This document shows, one piece after another, positions 51,573 through 59,643 of a stretch of DNA of 64,000 nt (the first letter of the stretch is position 1; every line of letters starts with the position of its first letter). This DNA comes from Gammaproteobacteria bacterium. Lineage in GTDB: Bacteria; Pseudomonadota; Gammaproteobacteria; Steroidobacterales; Woeseiaceae. The notes beneath the pieces were generated by a model. The model searched no databases, was not told where the DNA came from, and saw only the letters and a list, made by a program, of their open reading frames with translations. The DNA lies in the NCBI GenBank assembly GCA_009937505.1, contig JAACFJ010000009.1, positions 18,459-82,458 of the forward strand. Reading direction: 5' to 3'. Both the position numbers and the translations under genes were made by a program.

Positions 51573-52370
51573 ATGTATGAATTCAATTATCACCGGCCCG
51601 CATCGCTCGATGAGGCGAAGCAAATACTGGCCGCCAACGCCGAGGCCAAGATCATCGCGGGCGGCATGACCCTGCTGCCGACGATGAAGCTGCGTCTCGC
51701 GCAACCCTCGGACCTGGTCGACCTGTCCGCGATCGACGGCCTCGACGCGATCAGCGATGCAGGGTCCGCGATCGACATCGGCGCCATGGCGAGGCATGCC
51801 GACGTAGCGCATAGCGAAGTCGTTCGCTCCGCGATCCCCGCACTTGCCGATCTTGCCGATGCCATCGGCGATGCGCAGGTGCGCAACCGCGGCACCCTCG
51901 GTGGCTCGATCGCCAACAGTGATCCGGCTGCGGACTATCCGGCGGCCATCCTGGCCCTGAACGCGACGATCAGGACGGATCAGCGCGAGATCGCGGCGGA
52001 CGATTATTTTCTGGGTATGTTCGAGACCGCCCTGGCCGACGACGAGCTCGTGGTCGCGGTGTCTTTTCCCAAGCCGAAGAAGGCGGCTTACGCGAAGTTC
52101 CACAACCCGGCGTCGCGGTACGCGATCGTCGGCGTGATGGTGGCAGAGACCGATAGCGGGATCCGCGTCGCGGTAACCGGCGCCGGCGCCTGCGCGTTTC
52201 GTGCGAGTGACTTCGAGGCGGCACTCACCGAGTCGTTCTCGGCGGACGCTCTGGGCAGCGTATCGATCGACTCCGATGACCTGAACAGCGACCTGCACGC
52301 CAGTGCGGGATATCGCGCCCACCTCGTCAGGGTCATGGCGGTGCGCGCCGTCAAGGCTCTCGGTGGCTGA
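51573..52370 (+). CDS. coxM: Molybdenum hydroxylase medium (FAD) subunit
   Basis: This is a 265-residue FAD-binding subunit of the CO dehydrogenase/xanthine dehydrogenase type. It shows AKIIAGGMTLLPTMKLRLAQP (FAD pyrophosphate site) and VRNRGTLGGSIANSDPAADYPAAILALNA (second FAD motif). FHNPASRYAIVGVMVA is the C-terminal domain entry. It passes electrons from the clusters to an acceptor. Twelve bases separate it from the large-subunit gene, and the next gene overlaps it by 8 bases. Confidence 0.92.
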   Translation: MYEFNYHRPASLDEAKQILAANAEAKIIAGGMTLLPTMKLRLAQPSDLVDLSAIDGLDAISDAGSAIDIGAMARHADVAHSEVVRSAIPALADLADAIGDAQVRNRGTLGGSIANSDPAADYPAAILALNATIRTDQREIAADDYFLGMFETALADDELVVAVSFPKPKKAAYAKFHNPASRYAIVGVMVAETDSGIRVAVTGAGACAFRASDFEAALTESFSADALGSVSIDSDDLNSDLHASAGYRAHLVRVMAVRAVKALGG

Positions 52371-53268
52371 AGCAAAATCGCTGCCTGAGGACGTATCCGC
52401 GGCGGAGCAGTTGCTCGCGGAAGGCGACTACGTCGCGGGGCGCGACCTGGCCACGGTCATATTCCTCGCCCTGCAGATGGGGCGGCCGCTGTTGCTCGAG
52501 GGCGAGGCTGGCGTCGGCAAGACCGAGATTGCCAAGGTACTGGCCGCAACGCTCGGCCGGGACCTGATTCGCCTGCAGTGTTTCGAAGGCCTGGACCTGG
52601 CGAGCGCCGCGTACGAGTGGAACTACCCGCAGCAGATGGTCGCAATCCGCCTTGCCGAGGCGGAGGGCAGCGGCTCGAAGATTAGCGACAGCCTGTATAG
52701 CGGCGATTTCCTGATCGAACGGCCGTTGCTGAAAGCACTGCAGCCACACGCGAGTGGCCCGCCGGTGTTGCTGATCGACGAGATCGATCGCGCGGATGAA
52801 CCATTCGAGGCGTTCCTGCTGGAGCTACTGTCCGATTTCCAGCTGACGATTCCGGAGTTGGGTACCGTGTCGGCCGACGAGCCGCCCATCGTGGTCATTA
52901 CCTCCAACCGGACCCGCGAGGTGCACGATGCGCTGCGGCGGCGATGCCTTTATCACTGGGTCGACTTCCCGACGCTGGAGTCGGAAATGAAGATCCTCGC
53001 ACTCAAAGTGCCCGGCCTCGGCGAAGAACTTCGCGACAAACTCGTCACGTTTATTCACAAGCTTCGCGACGAGGACCTTTTCAAGCAGCCCGGCGTTGCC
53101 GAATCGATCGACTGGGCGCACGCGCTGACGCAGCTGGATGCCGTCACACTGACGCCGGATGTTGTCGACGACACATTGGGATCGCTGCTCAAGTACCAGG
53201 ACGATATTGCCAGGATCCGGGGAAGCGAAGCCGCGAGATTGCTCGCGGAAATTCAGGCTGCCGCGTGA
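52363..53268 (+). CDS. coxD: MoxR-type AAA ATPase (CoxD-like)
   Basis: This is a 301-residue AAA+ ATPase of the MoxR group that matures the molybdenum enzyme. The start is taken as a GTG at 52363 (AEAKSLPEDVSAAEQLL), overlapping the medium-subunit stop. Walker A is LLEGEAGVGKTEIAKVLA, Walker B LLIDEIDRADEPFEAFLLELLSDFQ, then sensor 1 PIVVITSNRTREVHDALRRRC. CoxD proteins insert copper or sulfur in CO dehydrogenase, in partnership with VWA protein CoxE. The CoxE-type gene follows with a GTGA overlap. Confidence 0.9.
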   Translation: MAEAKSLPEDVSAAEQLLAEGDYVAGRDLATVIFLALQMGRPLLLEGEAGVGKTEIAKVLAATLGRDLIRLQCFEGLDLASAAYEWNYPQQMVAIRLAEAEGSGSKISDSLYSGDFLIERPLLKALQPHASGPPVLLIDEIDRADEPFEAFLLELLSDFQLTIPELGTVSADEPPIVVITSNRTREVHDALRRRCLYHWVDFPTLESEMKILALKVPGLGEELRDKLVTFIHKLRDEDLFKQPGVAESIDWAHALTQLDAVTLTPDVVDDTLGSLLKYQDDIARIRGSEAARLLAEIQAAA

Positions 53269-54446
53269 GGGAAACGAGCCGCATCGCCGACAACATCCTG
53301 CTGTTTTGCCGCACGCTGCGGCAGGCCGGATTGCCTGTTGGGCCCGGCCAGGTCATCGAGGCCAGCCAGGCGATTCTCAAGACCGGCATCGAACGCCGCG
53401 ACGACTTCTACTTCGGATTACGGGCGGTGCTGGTCAAGGACCCCGGGCAGTCCCGCTTGTTCGACCAGGCGTTTCACGTCTATTTTCGCAACCCGCGATT
53501 GCTCGAACGCATGATGGGGCTGCTGCTGCCGACCCTCGTCACGGAGGAAGACGGTGGCGGGGGCGACGCGACCGTCCGTCGCCTGCTGGAAACCCTGGCG
53601 GGAGAAGAGGAACCTCGCGGAGATGAGGTCGTCATCGAAGTCGATCGCTCCGGCTCTTACTCACGAAGCGAGGTACTGAGGGACAAGGATTTCGAGCAGA
53701 TGAGCCTCGAGGAACAGGCGGCGGCCAAAGTCCTCCTGAGGAACGGTCTCGACATGCTGCAGGAGATACCCACGCGGCGGTTTCGGCCGGACCGGCGCGG
53801 CCGGCGCTATGACCTGCGGCGTTCGATGCAATTGATGCTCAGGACCAACGGGCAGCTGGTCGAGGTCGCCAGGAAAACCCGGCGCTGCCGGCCACCGGCT
53901 CTGGTACTGATTGCGGATATCTCGGGTTCGATGAGTGGCTACTCGCGGATGTTTCTGCACTTTGCACATGCGCTGAGCTCGAGACAGCAACGCGTACACA
54001 GCTTCGTATTCGGCACCCGCCTTACCAATATCACGCGCTGGCTGGCGGAGCGGGACGTCGACCGGGCCCTGGCGCACGTTGCGTCGGAGGTTCGTGACTG
54101 GGATGGCGGTACGCGCATTGCCGATTGCCTGGAGCGCTTCAACATGGACTGGGGCCGGCGTGTGCTGTCCGGGCGCGCCGTCGTGATCGTGCTCAGTGAC
54201 GGGCTGGAAAAAGATTCCAGGGCGCGCCTCGAAGTCCAGATGCAGCGGCTGCGACGCACGGCCGATCGCCTGATCTGGCTCAACCCGCTGCTCCGCTTCG
54301 ACGACTTCGAACCGCTGGCGTCCGGGATCAAGGCCATGCTGCCGTACGTGGACCGGTTCCTGCCGGCGCACAACATCAACAGCCTGGTGGACCTCGGTCG
54401 CGTGTTGAGTGCGGGCCCGTCCACTGCGAGGCGCCATGCAGCCTGA
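53265..54446 (+). CDS. coxE: VWA-domain protein (CoxE-like)
   Basis: The protein is about 393 residues from the GTG at 53265, overlapping the coxD-like stop. After a helical N-terminal part (NILLFCRTLRQAGLPVGPGQ) the C-terminal VWA domain has the metal-ion-dependent adhesion site LIADISGSMSGYSRMF (DxSxS), plus AVVIVLSDGLEKDS. CoxE pairs with the MoxR ATPase for metal-centre maturation. Gap to plsB is 33 bases, so the acyltransferase is probably read from the same operon. Confidence 0.88.
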   Translation: MRETSRIADNILLFCRTLRQAGLPVGPGQVIEASQAILKTGIERRDDFYFGLRAVLVKDPGQSRLFDQAFHVYFRNPRLLERMMGLLLPTLVTEEDGGGGDATVRRLLETLAGEEEPRGDEVVIEVDRSGSYSRSEVLRDKDFEQMSLEEQAAAKVLLRNGLDMLQEIPTRRFRPDRRGRRYDLRRSMQLMLRTNGQLVEVARKTRRCRPPALVLIADISGSMSGYSRMFLHFAHALSSRQQRVHSFVFGTRLTNITRWLAERDVDRALAHVASEVRDWDGGTRIADCLERFNMDWGRRVLSGRAVVIVLSDGLEKDSRARLEVQMQRLRRTADRLIWLNPLLRFDDFEPLASGIKAMLPYVDRFLPAHNINSLVDLGRVLSAGPSTARRHAA

Positions 54447-54479
54447 ACACAAAGGCCGCTTTGGCCTGTTCGCAATCCC

Positions 54480-56816
54480 ATGATCGAGCCCGACAGCCCA
54501 TCGCCCTGGCCGAAGATCGACGATGCAATGGTCGCGTTCCTGCTCGACGCCCGTGACGGCTTCGAGGCCTCGCTGCTGCGGGACTGGGTGGAAACCCGCA
54601 AGCCACACGCCGGTTCGGGTTCACGGTATTCGTTTATCGAACTACCAAGGGGCCGCGCCGACGACTGGCTCGCAGCGCTGTCGGAAGAAGACGACGCTGT
54701 CTGGTTGCAGCCTTTGCGTATCGCTTGGCTGCCCGCACCGGACAGGCGCCACGACCGTCCTCTGCTGGACTTTTTTCACGGCCGCATCGCCGAACCCGGC
54801 AAAGCCCGGCGGCGGTGGCTCGCGAAGCACCGGCCCGAGAGGCTCGCCTGCATCGTCGGCGATGGTGCCTACCTCGAGGAATTGCGTGAGCGACAGGCCA
54901 AGGCCGCCGTCGAAGACGATGCATTTGCAGAGTTTGCCGCCAACCAGGCGCTCATTGCACTGGAGCGCTCGGAGCGCATTTTCCGTGGTGCGCGCTACAA
55001 AGTCCCGCGCATCCTGCCCGGTGAAGTTTTCGCCAATGCGGACTTTCGAAACCTGATCGCGAATGTTGCGCAGCAGCGCGACCGGCCCGTGGGGGACGTG
55101 CTCCAGCAGGCCGAACGCTACCTGCGGGAAATGGCGGCAACACAGACGCCGTTTACGCTCGAGATGATCAACACGCTGTATCGGTTCGCGTGCCGCAGCC
55201 ACCACGATTCGACGATCGACGTGGACGAGTCGCAGCTGGAAAGAGTCGCAGAGACGATGGCCACGCGTCCGGTCATCTTCCTGATAAGTCACAAGTCGAT
55301 GCTCGACACGATGGCGCTGTCGCTGGTGCTGTTCGGTGCAAATCTGCCGCTGCCGCTGACCTTCGGCGGCATCAACCTGAACACGCCGGGTCTCGGCGCC
55401 CTCGCCCGCCGCAGCGGCATCATCTTCCTGCGGCGCTCGTTCCAGGACAACGAGATCTACAAGTCTACGTTTCGCCGCTACATCGACTACCTGATCGAAA
55501 AACGCTTTTCGCTGCTCTGGGCACTGGAAGGAACCCGCTCACGCACCGGCAAGTTGCTGCCGCCGCGATTCGGTCTGTTCAATTACGTCTTCGAGTCGAT
55601 ACAGCGGACCCGGCTCTACGACGTGACGTTTATTCCCGTCAGCGTTGCCTACGACCAGATCACCGAGGTCGAGGACTACTCGATCGAGCAGCGCGGCCAG
55701 AGGAAGAAGCCGGAAGGGATCACATGGCCGCTCCGCTTCCTGCGGCGTGGTCGGTCGCGCGGCCAGATCCATTTGCGGTTCGGCGATGGGCTGACCGTCA
55801 GGGAACTGGTCGAGCCAGCCGAACTCGAGGCCGGCATCGACGATCAACAAAAGCAGACGCTCGTCGCGACGCTGGCATTCGAAGTTGCGGTGCGCATGAA
55901 CGCCGCGACGCCGATCACGTCCACGGCGATAATCACGCTGATCCTGCTTGCCGGAGGCACCCGTGCACAGAGCGTGGCCGAGATCCAGGCGCTCGCCCGG
56001 GCCGGTGCCGCGCTGATCCGGCGCCGTCACCTGGAGATTGTCGGGCGCTCGAACTTTCAGGATGCGGATGCTGTAATCGCAACGCTCGCCGAACTCCACG
56101 AGACCGGCATCGTCAGTTACCTCGACGAAGGCACCGAGCGGCTCTATACGATCAGTCCGGACCAGCACCTCAATGCCGCCTACTACCGCAACACGGCGAT
56201 TCACTATTTCATTCTCGACGCCTTTGTCGAGATCGCGCTGCTCGATGCGGCAGCCGACACTACGGACCCGTGCGAGGCTTTCTTCACACGCACGGACGAA
56301 CTCAGGGAACTGTTCAAGTTCGAGTTCTACTTTCCGCGGCGCGCGGGATACCGGTCGGAAGTCGAGAAGCGCGTGCGCGAGCGCTTCGGCGGCTGGGAAG
56401 ACATCGTGCGACGAGACGAGGCCAGCCTGCGCGATTCACTGAACGACGTCCAGCTACTCGTTGCACACGGTGTACTGCGTTCCTTCGTCGACGCCTATCG
56501 CGTCGTCGCCAGTGTGCTCGAAAGTGCCGGCTCGGACGCCGTTGACGATGACGGCAGCTTCCTCACGAAATGCCTGAAGACGGGCAAACAGCAACTGCTG
56601 CAGGGGCGCGTGTTCTCGGCCGAGTCGATTTCGAAGTCGCTTTACCAGACCGGGCTACAGCTTGCGAGCTACAGAGGACTGCTTGCGGCCAACCGGGCAC
56701 CGGAACGCCAGGAGTTCCACCAGGAATTTCGCCACATCACGAATCGGCTCGACGCGATACTCGCGATTACGCTGGCCAAGGGCGAGGACGCGGAGTCCCA
56801 GTTCCGGGGACAGTGA
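54480..56816 (+). CDS. plsB: Glycerol-3-phosphate acyltransferase PlsB-like
   Basis: The protein is 778 residues; it likely transfers an acyl chain from acyl-CoA/ACP to sn-1 of glycerol-3-phosphate, the first step of phospholipid synthesis. Catalytic block I is SHKSMLDTMALSLVLFG (H-x4-D kept), followed by GIIFLRRSFQDNEIYKSTFRRYIDYLIE, then WALEGTRSRTGKLLPPRFGL (block III) and VTFIPVSVAYD (block IV). The N- and C-terminal halves are long and less conserved, as in the E. coli enzyme. The start ATG has no clear ribosome-binding site. The coupling to a molybdenum hydroxylase operon is odd. The stop TGA lies in palindrome R10, giving the end FRGQ. Confidence 0.88.
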   Translation: MIEPDSPSPWPKIDDAMVAFLLDARDGFEASLLRDWVETRKPHAGSGSRYSFIELPRGRADDWLAALSEEDDAVWLQPLRIAWLPAPDRRHDRPLLDFFHGRIAEPGKARRRWLAKHRPERLACIVGDGAYLEELRERQAKAAVEDDAFAEFAANQALIALERSERIFRGARYKVPRILPGEVFANADFRNLIANVAQQRDRPVGDVLQQAERYLREMAATQTPFTLEMINTLYRFACRSHHDSTIDVDESQLERVAETMATRPVIFLISHKSMLDTMALSLVLFGANLPLPLTFGGINLNTPGLGALARRSGIIFLRRSFQDNEIYKSTFRRYIDYLIEKRFSLLWALEGTRSRTGKLLPPRFGLFNYVFESIQRTRLYDVTFIPVSVAYDQITEVEDYSIEQRGQRKKPEGITWPLRFLRRGRSRGQIHLRFGDGLTVRELVEPAELEAGIDDQQKQTLVATLAFEVAVRMNAATPITSTAIITLILLAGGTRAQSVAEIQALARAGAALIRRRHLEIVGRSNFQDADAVIATLAELHETGIVSYLDEGTERLYTISPDQHLNAAYYRNTAIHYFILDAFVEIALLDAAADTTDPCEAFFTRTDELRELFKFEFYFPRRAGYRSEVEKRVRERFGGWEDIVRRDEASLRDSLNDVQLLVAHGVLRSFVDAYRVVASVLESAGSDAVDDDGSFLTKCLKTGKQQLLQGRVFSAESISKSLYQTGLQLASYRGLLAANRAPERQEFHQEFRHITNRLDAILAITLAKGEDAESQFRGQ

Positions 56817-56863
56817 CTTTAAGTGCCAGGCGCCTCGCCTGGCACTTAAAGTCACTGTCCCCG
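56805..56863. repeat. Palindromic repeat copy R10
   Basis: This 59-base palindrome has loop GCCTCG and is flanked by GTTC/GAATTCC. Both convergent genes end inside it: the left arm carries the plsB stop and the right arm carries the stop of the radical SAM gene on the other strand. Confidence 0.95.
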
Positions 56864-57784
56864 AATTCCGTACATCTGGTCGGGTGTAAGAACCTCGGGA
56901 AAGCGCTCCCGCAACAGGCGCCGCGCCTCGTAACACAGGTGGCAGTGATCGGCGTAACCGTCTTCGTGGGACAGGCCGTAACGGCGCACGATCTCGGCGG
57001 GGCCGCCGGCGAGCAGAGGCCCAACAATCGGGTGCTCGTCGGCATCGTAGTCGCGCATGATCTCGGGCAGCGGGCGCTGTAACAGGTTGCCGATGGAAAT
57101 GCCCTGGCAAACATGCAGGTTGCCGAATGGGTCGACGTGCACACGTTGGGGGGCGCGCAGGTCCTCCCAGGGACAACGATCGAACTGCTCCCAGGGCTTG
57201 GCTGCAACACGCGATGCGAGCTTTTCCGCAGCCCGGCCCCGGAACAGGACAGCGGACTCACCGGACGGCAGCTTGCCCGCAGAACCGGCGACGTCAGCAG
57301 CTTCGGGTGCGGCCACACTGATGAAGTCCACCGGTATACCGAGCTTGCGCGCCGCAGCGCGAGCGATATCGGGACAGGTCACGCCGTCCTCACAGCCGTG
57401 ATAAGCATCGCTGCTGATGGATAGATCATCGATGTAGCCGACAAAAGGCTGTAACTGCTTCTCGGCCTCGGCCTCCGAAGTCGCCCAGTAGGCGTTGCTG
57501 ACGATGCCGACCCTGAAGCCGGACTCCCGGGCGAGGCGCACGCCGGCAACGAGTGTGTCGTAATAAAGAAATGCCTCCCCGCCCTCGAAGTAGATCCACT
57601 CGATGGTGCCCAGCGCCCTGGCCTGCTCGAGAATGCGCTCGATGGTGTCCAGTGTCATCGTGCCGGTCTGCGACGGCCCGCCCCAGACGAAACAATGTTC
57701 ACACTCGTAGTTGCACTCGTACGTCAGTAACAGGTGCAAGCCGGAGAGACGCCGGGCACGGGGGGCTTTCCTGGATTCCGTCAT
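56852..57784 (-). CDS. Radical SAM protein
   Basis: The protein is 310 residues. The N-terminal CNYECEHCFVWGG carries the CxxxCxxC site for the SAM-bound [4Fe-4S] cluster; IYFEGGEAFLYYDTLVAGV is the conserved GGE motif region, and SISSDAYHGC follows. A C-terminal Cys cluster (CPWEDL, HVCQGISIGNLLQ, HCHLCYEAR) suggests a twitch/SPASM-type second cluster. Reaction and substrate are unknown; the family includes peptide-modifying enzymes, but no precursor peptide gene is evident nearby. Stop TGA is in palindrome R10, giving the end IRGQ. The gene is convergent with plsB. Confidence 0.82.
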   Translation of the reverse strand: MTESRKAPRARRLSGLHLLLTYECNYECEHCFVWGGPSQTGTMTLDTIERILEQARALGTIEWIYFEGGEAFLYYDTLVAGVRLARESGFRVGIVSNAYWATSEAEAEKQLQPFVGYIDDLSISSDAYHGCEDGVTCPDIARAAARKLGIPVDFISVAAPEAADVAGSAGKLPSGESAVLFRGRAAEKLASRVAAKPWEQFDRCPWEDLRAPQRVHVDPFGNLHVCQGISIGNLLQRPLPEIMRDYDADEHPIVGPLLAGGPAEIVRRYGLSHEDGYADHCHLCYEARRLLRERFPEVLTPDQMYGIRGQ

Positions 57785-58077
57785 AACCGCAATTCTAGCT
57801 TAATTGCTGATTTACGCATGGCCTCTACTACTCACAGCGACTCCATGCCCTCTGCGCCGGAAAGCAACCGTTTGCGAATCGCCGTTGTTTGGCGGAAATT
57901 CGCCGAGTGACCAATTTCGATAATGCGCACCAACCAGTTACCGGGGCGTCCAGTACGCTTGTTGCAGGCCATCGATATCGGGCACGAGGTCTATGGAACT
58001 ACGACGCGGCACCGTGCAAAACCGGAATGACAAGTCGGGCTCGCTCCGGCCCGAACGAGTACTACGCGCAGACCTGG
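57785..58077. other. Intergenic region, no gene seen
   Basis: This stretch lies upstream of the radical SAM gene and downstream of the cytochrome c gene, both on the minus strand. The plus-strand frame 57889-58149 has no family resemblance and overlaps the cytochrome gene, so it is not called. The region may hold the radical SAM promoter. Confidence 0.45.
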
Positions 58078-58560
58078 TTACTGTATCTGAATAGTCACCA
58101 GGAACGAGATGATATTGTTTATCTGTTCAGGCGACAGCCGCCCCGCTGAACTCTCGAATTCCTCATCATGTCCAAAGACGGGGGCGTTATAAAATGCCGG
58201 CATTTCGCTCATTACATGAGTACTGATGACCTCATCGTCCCGACCCCAGATCTTGGCAAACGTCGCGGACGTGGGGAACGTCCCACCGTTTCTCTCGCTT
58301 ATCCGGGTAAGGTCTGCTGGTTGCTGCTTCAGACTCGCCGCCAGCACACCGTCGCCAGTTCCCGACGACCCGTGGCATACCACGCACTTGTCATCGAACT
58401 GCTGTCGACCGGCCTCAATCGCATCCGTTTGCTGGGCCAGCGCAGCATGTACGGGCACCATAAACAGGGCCACGAGCCCCGTCCTGGCAACGACTACTCC
58501 AACCCTTCGCCACAGCTCTACGCCGCGCATTTTGAGTTCAATCGGCAGGTTCCTGGTCAT
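58078..58560 (-). CDS. Class I cytochrome c, exported
   Basis: The protein is about 160 residues from the ATG at 58560, preceded by GGGGAGAATATTA; the ORF-track start at 58728 is rejected. After a basic N-terminus a signal helix (VVVARTGLVALFMVPVHAALA) precedes the mature domain, AIEAGRQQFDDKCVVCHGSSGTGDG, with one heme c site (CVVCH). MPAFYNAPVFG holds the probable Met axial ligand region. It ferries electrons in the periplasm. It lies in isolation between the radical SAM gene and the AT-richer orphan. Confidence 0.85.
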   Translation of the reverse strand: MTRNLPIELKMRGVELWRRVGVVVARTGLVALFMVPVHAALAQQTDAIEAGRQQFDDKCVVCHGSSGTGDGVLAASLKQQPADLTRISERNGGTFPTSATFAKIWGRDDEVISTHVMSEMPAFYNAPVFGHDEEFESSAGRLSPEQINNIISFLVTIQIQ

Positions 58561-58830
58561 TAATATTCTCCCCATGAACGATCGCCGCCGGCGATCCTCA
58601 ACACAGAGATGTTGCGGCTGACATCCAGAGGACGGCGGGAACCGATTCAATGCGCCACCGACTTCGATTAAATTTGTTTTTGTCGGTGGACCCTGAACCT
58701 GTATGCAATGACAGAAATAACCTGTCAATGAGGAAAAATACTTAGTGGTGCGGTTTGCTCTGGTCGTGATATTGCGTTACGTAATAGAGGCAAGTAATGC
58801 AGTATCAACAATAAAGACCAAGAAGAAATC

Positions 58831-59469
58831 ATGAATAAATCTAATAAGAAACCGGACAAGGTCGTATCGATTCCTGTGCTCCTGTTGATAGCCTCATTGA
58901 TAATGCCAGCGCAGATACTCGCGCAGGACGAACGGGCCGACGATCCAACATTTCAGGATACTCATGCGCTAATCGAAGAATTAATCCTGGACAAACAGAT
59001 TCTTCAAAATCACTGGCACAAAATGGATTTCCCCCAGTACAACCATTTTGACGATGCTGTTTGGTCCATTGACATGTACTCAGGTGACGAGTGTGAGATT
59101 ACATATCGCCGAAAATTTGAGATATCACATAAATCTCAAGCTAGTGTGAAGCCAATTTATGGCGACAAACCGGCAACAATTATTGGCTACAAAATGGCGA
59201 AGTTCGATTTGACGCAAATCACGGCCATAGAGATTCACGATTACGGTGACAGCAGGGGTTCTATCCCATCCGTGGGTATAAGGCTTGTCGGTCCCACGGC
59301 TGAGTGGCAGAAGATTGATAAGAAACCTGGCAAAGCCGACCTGTCCAAGGACCCGGTTATGAAACAGGAAAATGCAATCAGCGTAGCTGCGAAGGATTCG
59401 GAAAGAATTCTGGAAGCGTTCCAGCATTTGAAGTCGCTTTGTCAGACCGTAGATGACGATCAATCCTGA
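58831..59469 (+). CDS. Hypothetical secreted protein, AT-richer than neighbours
   Basis: I do not recognise this family. The protein is 212 residues with a signal peptide (SIPVLLLIASLIMPAQILA) and a soluble, lysine-rich mature part. The codon choice (aataaatctaataagaaa) and low GC differ clearly from flanking genes, a sign of recent acquisition. Two Cys (GDECEI and KSLCQT) could form a disulfide. The gene has AAGAAGAAATC upstream. It is convergent with the TAP-like hydrolase gene, with palindrome R11 between. Confidence 0.6.
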   Translation: MNKSNKKPDKVVSIPVLLLIASLIMPAQILAQDERADDPTFQDTHALIEELILDKQILQNHWHKMDFPQYNHFDDAVWSIDMYSGDECEITYRRKFEISHKSQASVKPIYGDKPATIIGYKMAKFDLTQITAIEIHDYGDSRGSIPSVGIRLVGPTAEWQKIDKKPGKADLSKDPVMKQENAISVAAKDSERILEAFQHLKSLCQTVDDDQS

Positions 59470-59559
59470 TCTGTAAGGTACCGCATATTCAATGAAGCTC
59501 TTGCCGGAGGTGCACCTTCGGGGCGAGCCCTTTAGGTGGGCATCGTCGTACCAGAATGT

Positions 59560-59603
59560 GGGGCACAGTGACTTTTGTTGCCAGGCACCAAAAGTCACTG
59601 TGC
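59560..59603. repeat. Diverged palindromic repeat R11
   Basis: GGCACAGTGACTTTTG and CAAAAGTCACTGTGCC are perfect complements around TTGCCAGGCA. This short form keeps the CAGTGACTTT core and the GCCAGGC of the consensus, but the rest has changed in a paired way. It is at a convergent junction. Confidence 0.85.
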
Positions 59604-59643
59604 CTTGCTCAATCGGAGAGCGGCCCCGGTCGATACGATCATC

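Noticed and set aside
13174-56889. ORF-track proteins containing GTVTLSAR...LALKVTVP or DSDFKCQ
   Set aside because: These recur because frames cross the palindromic repeat; the shared peptide is the repeat read as codons. Only the RND and KefC tails belong to otherwise real genes.
30824-57950. 15-base match AGTTACCGGGGCGTC at 30824 and 57936
   Set aside because: Only two copies, no structure and no shared context; likely chance or a trace of something too decayed to name.
57889-58149. 86-aa plus-strand ORF upstream of the cytochrome c gene
   Set aside because: It overlaps the 3' end of the cytochrome c gene, has no ribosome-binding site and no recognisable pattern.
5751-59603. Possible CRISPR array or phage attachment sites from the recurring repeat
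   Set aside because: The copies are dispersed over more than 50 kb without regular spacers, are palindromic and lie between unrelated genes; no cas or integrase gene is present.
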